From contig JAHEJL010000020.1 of NCBI GenBank assembly GCA_024638885.1, forward strand, positions 1 to 34,521: a stretch of 34,521 nucleotides of DNA, written 5' to 3'. The notes below the pieces were generated by a model. The model had not been told where the DNA came from. It worked only from the letters and a program-made list of their open reading frames with translations, and ran no database searches. A program made the position numbers and the translations under genes. This stretch comes from Coraliomargarita sp. (GTDB lineage Bacteria; Verrucomicrobiota; Verrucomicrobiia; Opitutales; UBA953). Shown here piece by piece: positions 8,132-15,022 of the stretch; within the stretch, counting starts at the first letter, position 1; the number at the start of each line of letters is the position of its first letter.

Positions 8132-8238
8132 AGGGCGAAAGGGACCTGAAAAGGGGCAAAGTCGGCATTTTGACCGCTTTTCCCCTTGCTCCCGCCCCCT
8201 CGACCCCTTTTCTCCAAACTTCCACCCACCTTACGGCC
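8132..8238 (+). promoter_or_regulatory. Probable leader of the small basic protein gene
   Basis: The spacer holds TTGACC at 8170-8175 as a possible -35, but no clear -10 at the right distance. AAAAGGGG (8149-8156) and CTTTTCCCC (8177-8185) are imperfect inverted partners. No island modules are present. Confidence 0.25.
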
Positions 8239-8397
8239 ATGACCCAGCACAACAGTTTCAAGTCCAGCGCCTCCTCCTCCGGAGCGAAGCGTAACGTCCT
8301 CAAGCGCTTCGAGCGCGTGGAACTGCTCAAGAAGCGCGGTGCCGTCAAGGACCTCAAGCGCGTGACCAAGCTTCCGAAGACCAAGCCTGACGCCTAA
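8239..8397 (+). CDS. Small basic protein of the Chlamydiae/Verrucomicrobia/Planctomycetes family
   Basis: A 52-residue, strongly basic protein starting MTQHNSFKSSAS and ending LPKTKPDA. The pattern S-x-K ... KRNVLKRFERVELLKKRG ... LPK is what I recall for the TIGR04137 small basic protein family, which is restricted to the PVC group. A ribosome or rRNA association has been suggested for that family; nothing in the sequence proves it. The frame is also open upstream to 7906, but that part only shadows the DUF1501 gene, so the start is the ATG at 8239. A strong T-tailed terminator 22 bp after the stop supports an independent short transcript. Confidence 0.8.
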   Translation: MTQHNSFKSSASSSGAKRNVLKRFERVELLKKRGAVKDLKRVTKLPKTKPDA

Positions 8398-8419
8398 GTC
8401 CGGGTCTCGCTCCCTTGCG

Positions 8420-8453
8420 AAAAAACCCACCCGGACTTCCGGGTGGGTTTTTT
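8420..8453. terminator. Intrinsic terminator after the small basic protein gene
   Basis: A perfect 15-base inverted repeat, AAAAAACCCACCCGG / CCGGGTGGGTTTTTT, with loop ACTT. The T-run gives a standard rho-independent terminator that could work in both directions. Confidence 0.92.
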
Positions 8454-8522
8454 GCTTTTAGGAGCCCAAACCCACGCTCGCCAGCCCTCCCCTCCTTTCC
8501 CACCATCCGCCCTTCGCCCGCC

Positions 8523-10184
8523 ATGGATTCCCCCCGGCAGAAATACCGCCCCTTCGAGACCGTCCGCCTCCCCGACCGCCGCTGGCCGGACGCGCGCATC
8601 GAGAAGGCCCCGCGCTGGTGCTCCGTCGACCTCCGCGACGGCAACCAGGCCTTGGCGATCCCGATGAACGTGCAGGAGAAGCACGAGCTCTTCCAGACCC
8701 TCTGCCGCATCGGCTTCAAGGAGATCGAGATCGGCTTCCCGTCCGCCTCCGACACCGAGTTCGCCTTCACGCGCGAGCTCATCGAGAAGCAGCTCATCCC
8801 CGAGGACGTCTCGGTGCAGGTCCTCGTCCAAGCCCGCGAACACCTCATCCGCCGCACGATCGAGTCCCTCAAGGGCGCCCGTCGCGCGATCGTCCACCTC
8901 TACACGCCGACCAACCCGGCCCAGCGTGAGATCGTCTTCAACCTCTCGAAGGCCCAGGTGCTCGAGATGGCCGTCAACGGCACCAAGCTCATCCGCGAGC
9001 TGACCGACGCCCTGCCGGACACGCAGTGGCAGCTGGAGTTCAGCCCGGAGACGTTCGTGCTCACCGAGCCCGACTACGCCCTCGAGGTCTGCGAAGCCGT
9101 CGCCAAGGCCTGGGGCGCTTCCGCGAAGCGTAAGATCATCCTCAATCTCCCTCTCACCGTCGAAGCCGGCACGCCGAACACGCACGCCGACCAGATCGAG
9201 TGGTTCTGCCGTCATCTCAGCAACCGCGAGATGGCCATCGTCTCCCTGCACACGCACAACGACCGCGGCACCGGCGTCGCCGCCACCGAGCTCGGCCTGA
9301 TGGCCGGCGCGGACCGCGTCGAAGGCACGCTCTTCGGCAACGGCGAGCGCACGGGCAACCTCGATATCGTCACCGTCGCGCTGAACATGTTCTCGCACGG
9401 CATCGACCCGCACCTCGACTTCCGCAACCTCGGCGCCATCCGCGAGGTCTACGAGCGCGTGACCCGCATGAGCGTGCACGACCGCCACCCGTACGGCGGC
9501 GACCTCGTCTTCACGGCCTTCTCGGGCTCCCACCAGGACGCCATCAAGAAGGGCATGGATCGCCGCGGGAAGATCGGCCACGACGCCCTCTGGGACGTCC
9601 CCTACCTCACCATCGACCCGATGGACATCGGCCGTTCCTACGAGGCCATCATCCGCATCAACTCGCAGAGCGGAAAGGGCGGCGTCGCCTACGTGCTCGA
9701 CCGCGAGTTCGGCTTCGACCTCCCGAAGCTGATGCACCCGGAAGTCGGCAACCTCATCGGCAAGCACGCCGACCAGCTGGGCAAGGAACTCTCGCCCGCC
9801 GAGATCCACGACTGCTTCCGCAAGAACTTCGTCAACGTCGCCCGCCCGCTCGAGCTCGTCTCGTTCAGCTCCGCGCCGGTCAGCAAGGAAGCCGTGCGCT
9901 GCCAGGCCGAGATCCGTCGCGACGGCCAGGTCCTCACCCTCGTCGGCGAAGGCAACGGCCCGATCAGCGCGCTCGTGCACGCCCTCGAGTCGAAGGGCTG
10001 GGCGAACTTCTCGCTCAAGGACTACCGCTCGCACGCCCTGACCGCCGGTTCGGAATCTTCCGCCGCCGCCTACGTCTCGCTGCAATCCAAGGACGGCCGC
10101 ACCGTCTGGGGTTGCGGCGTCGACGCGAACATCGAGCTCGCCGGACTCAAGGCGCTCGTCAGCGCGGCCAATCGGCTGGGCTGA
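8523..10184 (+). CDS. leuA: 2-isopropylmalate synthase, long (yeast/actinobacterial) type
   Basis: Condenses acetyl-CoA with 2-ketoisovalerate, the first step of leucine synthesis. The 553 residues start MDSPRQKYRPFETVRLPDR, typical of the LeuA type 2 group, not the shorter E. coli type. The TIM-barrel metal site is marked by DLRDGNQ (36-42) and by H243-T-H245-N-D. The motifs GTLFGNGERTGNLD and FTAFSGSHQDAIKKG follow. The last 120 or so residues form the LeuA regulatory domain that senses leucine. The frame is open further upstream, but translation there would cross the preceding terminator; the ATG at 8523 begins the conserved protein. The stop codon is the exact loop of an 8 bp hairpin. No leuBCD neighbours are present. 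Confidence 0.96.
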   Translation: MDSPRQKYRPFETVRLPDRRWPDARIEKAPRWCSVDLRDGNQALAIPMNVQEKHELFQTLCRIGFKEIEIGFPSASDTEFAFTRELIEKQLIPEDVSVQVLVQAREHLIRRTIESLKGARRAIVHLYTPTNPAQREIVFNLSKAQVLEMAVNGTKLIRELTDALPDTQWQLEFSPETFVLTEPDYALEVCEAVAKAWGASAKRKIILNLPLTVEAGTPNTHADQIEWFCRHLSNREMAIVSLHTHNDRGTGVAATELGLMAGADRVEGTLFGNGERTGNLDIVTVALNMFSHGIDPHLDFRNLGAIREVYERVTRMSVHDRHPYGGDLVFTAFSGSHQDAIKKGMDRRGKIGHDALWDVPYLTIDPMDIGRSYEAIIRINSQSGKGGVAYVLDREFGFDLPKLMHPEVGNLIGKHADQLGKELSPAEIHDCFRKNFVNVARPLELVSFSSAPVSKEAVRCQAEIRRDGQVLTLVGEGNGPISALVHALESKGWANFSLKDYRSHALTAGSESSAAAYVSLQSKDGRTVWGCGVDANIELAGLKALVSAANRLG

Positions 10185-10192
10185 GCCCAGCC
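10174..10192 (+). terminator. Hairpin with the leuA stop codon as its loop
   Basis: GGCTGGGC - TGA - GCCCAGCC is a perfect 8 bp stem whose three-base loop is exactly the leuA stop codon. Outer arm L (AGGGGGCACGTGGG) begins at the next base. No T-tail is present. Confidence 0.5.
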
Positions 10193-10475
10193 AGGGGGCA
10201 CGTGGGCAAGGTGACACGTGGACAAGGGAAGACACAAAGAGGCCCGGAGGCCCAGAGGCTCAGTTGACCAGATAAGGCAACAGGTAGGGCTGACCGGCTC
10301 GGTCAGCCGAGGTTGAGCGAGGCGCTCAACCCTACCGAACTACAACCTATGTCGTGACGCGGTCCCGACCCTACCATTTGCATCCCATTTATTCATGGGC
10401 CTCTGAGCCTCTGGTCAACTGGGCCTCTCTGCCATCGCCCCCATGCCCACACGCCAGCGTGCCAGCATACCCCCT
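10193..10475. repeat. Nested palindromic island, copy A
   Basis: Order: L (10193-10232), R (10238-10271), GTAGGG unit type d (10284-10374), inverted R (10397-10428), inverted L (about 10433-10475). Each module is mirrored around the centre. The left side is nearly identical to copies at 15023-15319 and 16628-16903, including the non-palindromic word ATAAGGCAACAG. Confidence 0.88.
10284..10374. repeat. GTAGGG unit type d, copy 1 (three hairpins)
   Basis: Hairpin 1 is GGCTGACC-GGCTC-GGTCAGCC. Hairpin 2 is GGTTGAGC-GAGGC-GCTCAACC, then CCTAC. Hairpin 3, GTCGTGA...TCCCGAC, is also followed by CCCTAC. Other copies are 15113-15202, 16719-16809 and 18762-18852. Confidence 0.85.
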
Positions 10476-10492
10476 CGAAGGCATAGCCTTCG
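10476..10492. repeat. Hairpin at the right edge of island copy A
   Basis: CGAAGGC-ATA-GCCTTCG, a perfect 7 bp stem directly outside the inverted L arm. It recurs at 12144-12160 and 16904-16920, each time followed by a type c GTAGGG unit. Confidence 0.75.
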
Positions 10493-10495
10493 CAG

Positions 10496-10619
10496 GTAGG
10501 GCGGCGATTGCCATCGCCGCCGTTCGTAACCCAGGCCGGGAGACATTGGGTCTTAGCCTAGTTCGGTTTACGTTCGGATGTGCCGTCGCGAACGGACGTG
10601 ATGGCAATCACGTCCCTAC
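10496..10619. repeat. GTAGGG unit type c, copy 1
   Basis: A 124 bp unit. The left hairpin is GGCGGCGAT-TGCC-ATCGCCGCC; the right is GGACGTGAT-GGCA-ATCACGTCC then CTAC. The 60-70 bp between them differs among copies (12164-12286, 16924-17046, and inverted at 31628-31750), although the hairpins are unchanged. Confidence 0.85.
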
Positions 10620-10633
10620 CCGTTGAGACCAAA

Positions 10634-10714
10634 CTCAAAGGAAAACCGGAGACCGGGTGATTGGCCGGGGAACCTTTATGCCAAGCTAACATTCCGGTTC
10701 CCTGCCTCCCCTTG
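10634..10714. repeat. S palindrome, copy 2
   Basis: CTCAAAGGAAAACCGG with the partner arm CCGGTTCCCTGCCTCCCC. The centre contains GTGATTGGCCGGGGAACC, shared with copy 3 at 12301. Confidence 0.75.
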
Positions 10715-10883
10715 CCTCAGCCACGTCATCCGGCACCTGAATAATATGTTCAAGCCCCTGAAGCTCGGATCGTCCTGCACTTCAGGCCGCGCCGCACCCC
10801 AATCATCAAATCATCACTCAAGATTCAGAGGTGTTTTATGTTCGGAACATCATGCGATGGAACTACTCCAAGAAGCACACCAC
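10715..10883 (+). promoter_or_regulatory. AT-richer region upstream of the sulfur permease genes
   Basis: After the last repeat the base composition falls. TAATAT at 10742-10747 could be a -10, but no well-spaced -35 is visible. TGAATAATATGTTCA (10738-10752) is an imperfect palindrome and a candidate regulator site, different in layout from the perfect palindrome at 12447. AGAGGTG before an ATG at 10838 is in the wrong frame for the permease. Confidence 0.35.
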
Positions 10884-11405
10884 ATGAAGAATCCTCGCTG
10901 GAATCCTTACCTCGTCGGCGCGCTGATCGGCCTGCTCAGCATCCTGACATTCTCGACGGTCAACAAACCGCTCGGCATGTCCACCGGCCTCGCCCAGGCC
11001 TCTGGCGCCTGCGCCATGCCGTTCCTCGGTGCGGACAAGGTCGCCGCCAATACCTATTGGGCGAAGACCGCGATTCCGACGTGGGATTACAGCACCATCT
11101 TCCTTGTCGGCACCGTGATCGGCGCATTCCTCAGCGCCCTGCTCTGCGGCGTCTTCAAGTTCACCGCGGAATCGAACGTGTGGACGGAAAACTTCGGCCC
11201 GTCCAAGACCAAGCGCCTCATCGCGGCCTTCCTCGGAGGCGTGATCATCCTCTACGGAGCGCGCCTCGCCGACGGCTGCACCAGCGGTCACGGCATCAGC
11301 GGCTGCCTCCAGCTGGCCGCCAGTGGCTGGCTCTTCTTCATCGTGATGTTCGCCTCAGGCATCCTCACCGCGAAGCTGCTCTACGGCCGATCCACCCAAG
11401 CCTAA
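10884..11405 (+). CDS. YeeE/YedE-family sulfur-compound permease, first half-size subunit
   Basis: Membrane protein of the YeeE/YedE (DUF395) family; characterised full-length members import thiosulfate through conserved cysteines. The 173 residues hold about four or five membrane helices and the Cys motifs GAC43AMPF, C88 and DGC132TSGHGISGC141, where C-x-SGHG-x-SG is the family hallmark. Full-length members are about twice this size, so this is the first of two half-proteins; the second starts 22 bp downstream. The start is uncertain: ATG 10884 (MKNPRWNPYL) best matches the conserved region and ATG 10857 adds nine residues. Neither has a clear ribosome site. The rhodanese fusion and ArsR regulator downstream support a sulfur role. 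Confidence 0.85.
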   Translation: MKNPRWNPYLVGALIGLLSILTFSTVNKPLGMSTGLAQASGACAMPFLGADKVAANTYWAKTAIPTWDYSTIFLVGTVIGAFLSALLCGVFKFTAESNVWTENFGPSKTKRLIAAFLGGVIILYGARLADGCTSGHGISGCLQLAASGWLFFIVMFASGILTAKLLYGRSTQA

Positions 11406-11427
11406 CCTCTAGCCGAGAATCCATCAC

Positions 11428-11991
11428 ATGCATCTCCCCCTCGCATTCCTCACCGGCACCAGCCTCCTCTGGTCGGCCATCGGTTTCGGCATCCTCTTCG
11501 GCTTCCTTCTGCACCGCGGAGGAGTCACCGACTTCGACGTCATCGTACGCCTCTTCCAGTTCCGTGACTTCACCGTGCTCAAGGTCATGATGACCGCCAT
11601 CGCCGTCGGCGGCGTCGGTATCGCGCTCCTACATGGCCAGGATCTCGCCAAGTACCACATCAAGGACCTCAACCTTCTCGCCGTCGGCCTCGGTGCCGCG
11701 ATCTTCGGCGTCGGCATGGTCCTCCTCGGCTACTGCCCCGGCACCGGTCTCGCCGCGATCGCTACAGGCCGTATCGACGCCTTGGCCGGTCTCGCCGGCA
11801 TGATGGTCGGCGGCATCACCTACGCCCTCAGCTTCGACTGGGTGGCCGCGAACATCCTGCCCGTCGGCGCCTACGGCAAGGTTCGCCTCCCCGAACTCCT
11901 CGGCCTGCCCGAGTGGGTCTGCTACGCCGGACTCGTCGCCATGGCCGCCGGGATCTTCGCTCTCGTCGCGAAAGCGGAGAAGAAAGCGTAG
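11428..11991 (+). CDS. YeeE/YedE-family sulfur-compound permease, second half-size subunit
   Basis: A 187-residue membrane protein with five or so hydrophobic segments: an N-terminal SAIGFGILFGFLLHRGG, a central LNLLAVGLGAAIFGVGMVLLG, and C103 in GYCPGTGLAAIATG, the counterpart of the Cys-Gly motif in the other half. Together with the gene before it this makes one full YeeE/YedE unit, as in the two-gene arrangement common in proteobacteria. It lies 22 bp after the first subunit and is surely in the same transcript. The substrate, thiosulfate or a related sulfane-sulfur compound, is inferred from family and neighbours. The stop codon lies in a hairpin at the edge of a repeat island. Confidence 0.86.
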   Translation: MHLPLAFLTGTSLLWSAIGFGILFGFLLHRGGVTDFDVIVRLFQFRDFTVLKVMMTAIAVGGVGIALLHGQDLAKYHIKDLNLLAVGLGAAIFGVGMVLLGYCPGTGLAAIATGRIDALAGLAGMMVGGITYALSFDWVAANILPVGAYGKVRLPELLGLPEWVCYAGLVAMAAGIFALVAKAEKKA

Positions 11992-11998
11992 CTTTCGC
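11968..11998 (+). terminator. Hairpin around the second permease stop codon
   Basis: GCGAAAGC / GCTTTCGC is an 8 bp stem with a 15-base loop. A tighter alternative is GAAAGC-GTA-GCTTTC. The stop TAG (11989-11991) lies inside. Outer arm L begins 17 bp later, at 12015. Confidence 0.4.
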
Positions 11999-12163
11999 AG
12001 GGGACACGTAAGATAGGGGGCACGTGGGCAAGGTGACACGGGGGCAAGGGGATCACTCAGTTGGCCCGTTGGCCAGTTGGCCGATTGACAAGAGGAGACG
12101 CATAAGCCCCTGGCCCACATGCCAGCGTGCCAGCATGCCCCCTCGAAGGCATAGCCTTCGTAG

Positions 12164-12286
12164 GTAGGGCGGCGATTGCCATCGCCGCCGTTCGCAACCC
12201 AGGCCGGGAGCCGTCGGTCCTTAGGCTAGTGCGGATGACGTCCTATCTACCGTCGCGAACGGACGTGATGGCAATCACGTCCCTAC
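12164..12286. repeat. GTAGGG unit type c, copy 2
   Basis: A 123 bp unit with the same two hairpins as copy 1, ATCGCCGCC and GGACGTGAT stems, and a different linker. Confidence 0.83.
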
Positions 12287-12300
12287 CCGTTGAGACCAAA

Positions 12301-12383
12301 CTCAGAGGGAAACCGGAGACCGGGTGATTGGCCGGGGAACCTTTATGCCAAGCTAACATTCCGGTTCCCGGTCTCCCCTTGAG
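12301..12383. repeat. S palindrome, copy 3
   Basis: CTCAGAGGGAAACCGGAGAC pairs with GGTTCCCGGTCTCCCCTTGAG. Its centre is identical to copy 2 (GATTGGCCGGGGAACCTTTA). Confidence 0.78.
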
Positions 12384-12446
12384 CTTATTTTAGGCCTACC
12401 CCCACCCCTACCCCTTTTCTTCCCTCTTGCCTCTCCGCCCAAAAAC

Positions 12447-12462
12447 ATTCAAACTTTTGAAT
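12447..12462 (+). promoter_or_regulatory. Probable ArsR-type operator abutting the arsR start codon
   Basis: ATTCAAA-CT-TTTGAAT is a perfect 7+7 palindrome ending at the base before the ATG. AT-rich palindromes with TTGAAT-type halves are usual operators of ArsR/SmtB repressors, so autoregulation is the simple reading. The site would also cover the ribosome-binding region. Confidence 0.72.
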
Positions 12463-12762
12463 ATGTCTAAGCCGAGCGCGCTCGACCCGAAGATCCTCAA
12501 GCACTGCGCTGCGGCCCTGCGCACGCTGTCGCACCCGGACCGCCTCCGCATCGTCGAGGCCCTCGAGAAAGGCCCGCTGGACGTCTCCGAGCTCACCGCC
12601 CGCCTCCGCCGTCCGCAGGCCGCCGTCAGCCAGCACCTGATGCGCCTCCGGGCCCATGGCCTTGTCGCCGCCGAACGTGAAGGGCGCGTCGCCCGCTACC
12701 GGGTGGCCCATGCGGGCTGCCTGACGATCCTCGGCTGCATCCGTTCCCATTTCGCCAAATAA
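12463..12762 (+). CDS. ArsR/SmtB-family transcriptional regulator
   Basis: A 99-residue winged-helix repressor. It has LRTLSHPDRLRIVEAL, the DVSELTARLRRPQAAVSQHL recognition helix region, and a beta wing AAEREGRVARYRVA. Cysteines are at 15, 86 and 92. Persulfide sensors of the SqrR/BigR group use one Cys in helix 2 and one in helix 5; here the helix-2 position is Glu32 (RLRIVEAL), so a sulfur sensor would need a different pair, such as Cys15 with Cys86 or Cys92. No arsenic- or metal-type CVC motif is seen. The start is the ATG right after the palindrome. The gene ends 4 bp before the CoA-disulfide-reductase fusion, with which it is surely co-transcribed. Confidence 0.9.
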   Translation: MSKPSALDPKILKHCAAALRTLSHPDRLRIVEALEKGPLDVSELTARLRRPQAAVSQHLMRLRAHGLVAAEREGRVARYRVAHAGCLTILGCIRSHFAK

Positions 12763-12766
12763 TCTC

Positions 12767-15016
12767 ATGAACCCCTCCCCCAAGATCCTCATCGTCGGCG
12801 GCGTCGCCGGCGGCGCCTCGGCCGCCACGCGCGCCCGTCGCATGAACGAGAAGGCCCGCATCATCATGCTGGAGAAGGACGCCTACGTCTCCTTCGCCAA
12901 CTGCGGCCTGCCCTACCACCTCGGCGGCGTCATCCAGGACCGCGCCAAGCTGCTCGTGGCCAAGCCCGAGATGTTCAAGAAACGGTTCAACATCGAGGTC
13001 CGCGTCCGCCACGAGGCCCTCGCGATCGACCGCACCAAGAAGACCGTCCGTATCCGTGACCACGTCGCCGGCACGGAATACGACGAAACCTACGACAAGC
13101 TGATCCTCGCCCCTGGCGCGGCCCCGCTTATCCCCGACGTCCCCGGCGTGCGCGCCAAGGGCGTGCATTCGCTGCGTAACATCGAGGACATGGACCGTAT
13201 CCTGGCCCAGCTGCCTTCGGTGAAGAAGGTCACGGTGGTCGGCGCTGGCTTCATCGGCCTCGAAGTCGCCGAACAGCTGAAGGAACGCGGCCTGGACGTC
13301 ACCCTGATCGAGAAAGTCGGCCAGGTGCTGCCTCCGCTCGACAGCGAGATGGCTGAGCCGCTCCGCCGCGAACTCCTCCGCCATGGCATCCGCCTGATCT
13401 CCGGCTCCGGTTTCAGCGCGATCCGCGAAGCCGCGGGCGCGGCGACCGGCGTCGTCCTCGAGAACGGCGTCACCGTCGAAGCCGACATGGTCATCCTCGG
13501 CCTCGGCGTGCGTCCTTACAACCAGCTCGCCGTCGCCGCCGGCCTCGCCGTGGGCGCCACGGGCGGGATCCTGACCGACGAATACCAGCGCACCGCCGAC
13601 CAGGACATCTACGCCGTCGGCGACGCCGCGGAATACCTGCTCGGCACCACTGGCCAGCGTGGCCGCATCCCGCTCGCGGGCATCGCCAACCGCACCGGCC
13701 GCCTTGTCGGCGAACACGCCGCCACGGGTAAGTCCGCCAAGGCGCCGGCCGCCTGGGGCACGGCCATCATCAAGGTCTTCGGCCTCGGCGCAGGCATCGC
13801 GGGCGACTCCCTGAAGTCCGCCCTCAAGCGCGGCGTGCAGGCCCGCGCGGTCCACATCACCGCCAACCACCACGCCGGCTATTACCCCGGCGCGAAGTCG
13901 ATGACCCTGAAGCTCGTCTATGAAGCCGGCACGGGCCGCATCCTCGGCGCCCAGGCGGTCGGCGGCGCCGGCATCGACAAGCGGCTCGACGTCATCGCGT
14001 CGTTCCTGCACTTCGGCGGCACCGTGCGCGACCTCGCGCAGGTCGACCTCGCCTACGCCCCGCCCTTCGGTTCGGCCAAGGACCCGCTGCACATGGCCGC
14101 CTTCGCCGCGATGAATGACCTCGACGGCCTCGCGCCGGTGATCCAGCCCGACGTCGACCTGACCTCCTACCAGGTCGTCGACCTCCGCGACGCCGACGAA
14201 TGCGCGGAGCTCAAACTCATCGGCGCCGACCACGCGCGGAATATCCCGCTCAACACCCTCCGCGATCGCCTCGGCGAACTCGATAAGTCCAAGCCCACCG
14301 CCGTCGTCTGCCATAGCGGCCTCCGCGCCCATGTGGGCACGCGCCTCCTGCGCGAGAACGGCTTCGATGCCTTCAACGTCAGCGGTGCCACGTATGTCCG
14401 CGACCTCGCCCTACGACGCCCGCTGGACATCGCCCCGGCGGCCGCCGCCTGCGGCACGGTCAAGGCCTGCGGCGCTCCTGGTGCGCTCGCCGCGGACAGC
14501 CATGACGAACTCCACCCGCTGAACGTGATGGCCCAGGCCGGCGCCGGCGCGTTGCTGCTCGACGTCCGTTCGCCCGCCGAGTTCCGCTCCGGACGCGTCC
14601 AGGGCGCGGTCAACCTCCCCCTGGAGAATGTCACGGACCTCAACGTCCGCGCCTTGCTCGCCGGCAACGACCAGAAGACCGTGGTGCTCCTCTGCGCCTC
14701 CGGCGGCCGGGCCCGCGTCGCGGCCAAGAAGCTCGCGGCCAGCGGCCTCAAGACCCTCGTCGTCCAAGGCGGCACGAATTCCTGCCAGCAGGCCGGCCTG
14801 CCCATCGATAAGGACGCCGGTGGCATGATCTCCATCGAGCGTCAGGTCCGCATCGCCGCGGGCACCATGGTCTTCACCGGCGTCATGCTGGGCACCTTCG
14901 TCCACCCCGGCTTCTACGGCCTCAGCGGCTTCATCGGCTTCGGCCTCATCTTCGCCGGCGTCACCGATTGGTGCGGCATGGGACTGCTGATCGCGAAGGC
15001 GCCGTGGAATAAGTGA
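12767..15016 (+). CDS. CoA-disulfide reductase-like FAD enzyme fused to two rhodanese domains and a DUF2892 membrane domain
   Basis: A 749-residue fusion likely to handle persulfide or polysulfide sulfur at the membrane. Residues 1-445 are a pyridine-nucleotide-disulfide oxidoreductase with the FAD loop GGVAGG (11-16), active-site C46 in SFANCGLPYHLGG, the second NAD loop VVGAGFIGLEVAEQL, and DIYAVGDAAE. Rhodanese 1 (about 455-550) has C515 in CHSGLRA. Rhodanese 2 (about 590-680) has C643 in CASGGRA. Both match the CxxGxR loop. The end (about 688-749) is a YgaP-like DUF2892 pair of membrane helices (GTMVFTGVMLGTF, LSGFIGFGLIFAGVTDW). CoADR-Rhd proteins reduce CoA-persulfides with NADH; adding a second rhodanese and a membrane anchor would place the sulfur relay beside the YeeE/YedE permeases upstream. 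Confidence 0.9.
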   Translation: MNPSPKILIVGGVAGGASAATRARRMNEKARIIMLEKDAYVSFANCGLPYHLGGVIQDRAKLLVAKPEMFKKRFNIEVRVRHEALAIDRTKKTVRIRDHVAGTEYDETYDKLILAPGAAPLIPDVPGVRAKGVHSLRNIEDMDRILAQLPSVKKVTVVGAGFIGLEVAEQLKERGLDVTLIEKVGQVLPPLDSEMAEPLRRELLRHGIRLISGSGFSAIREAAGAATGVVLENGVTVEADMVILGLGVRPYNQLAVAAGLAVGATGGILTDEYQRTADQDIYAVGDAAEYLLGTTGQRGRIPLAGIANRTGRLVGEHAATGKSAKAPAAWGTAIIKVFGLGAGIAGDSLKSALKRGVQARAVHITANHHAGYYPGAKSMTLKLVYEAGTGRILGAQAVGGAGIDKRLDVIASFLHFGGTVRDLAQVDLAYAPPFGSAKDPLHMAAFAAMNDLDGLAPVIQPDVDLTSYQVVDLRDADECAELKLIGADHARNIPLNTLRDRLGELDKSKPTAVVCHSGLRAHVGTRLLRENGFDAFNVSGATYVRDLALRRPLDIAPAAAACGTVKACGAPGALAADSHDELHPLNVMAQAGAGALLLDVRSPAEFRSGRVQGAVNLPLENVTDLNVRALLAGNDQKTVVLLCASGGRARVAAKKLAASGLKTLVVQGGTNSCQQAGLPIDKDAGGMISIERQVRIAAGTMVFTGVMLGTFVHPGFYGLSGFIGFGLIFAGVTDWCGMGLLIAKAPWNK

Positions 15017-15022
15017 TGGCGT

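Larger units (their letters stand above)
11999..12446. repeat. Repeat island between the permease genes and arsR
   Basis: No gene is visible. It contains L (12015-12049); a degenerate middle with TTGGCCCGTTGGCCAGTTGG in place of R and without a type d unit; inverted L (12112-12143); the CGAAGGC hairpin (12144-12160); type c unit copy 2 (12164-12286); S copy 3 (12301-12383); and a C-tract run, CCTACCCCCACCCCTACCCC, at 12396-12414. Confidence 0.82.

Noticed and set aside
10838..11590. A 250-residue frame with a good ribosome site over the first permease gene
   Set aside because: Its product is Arg/Pro/Ser-rich with no membrane segments. The permease frame carries the conserved motifs.
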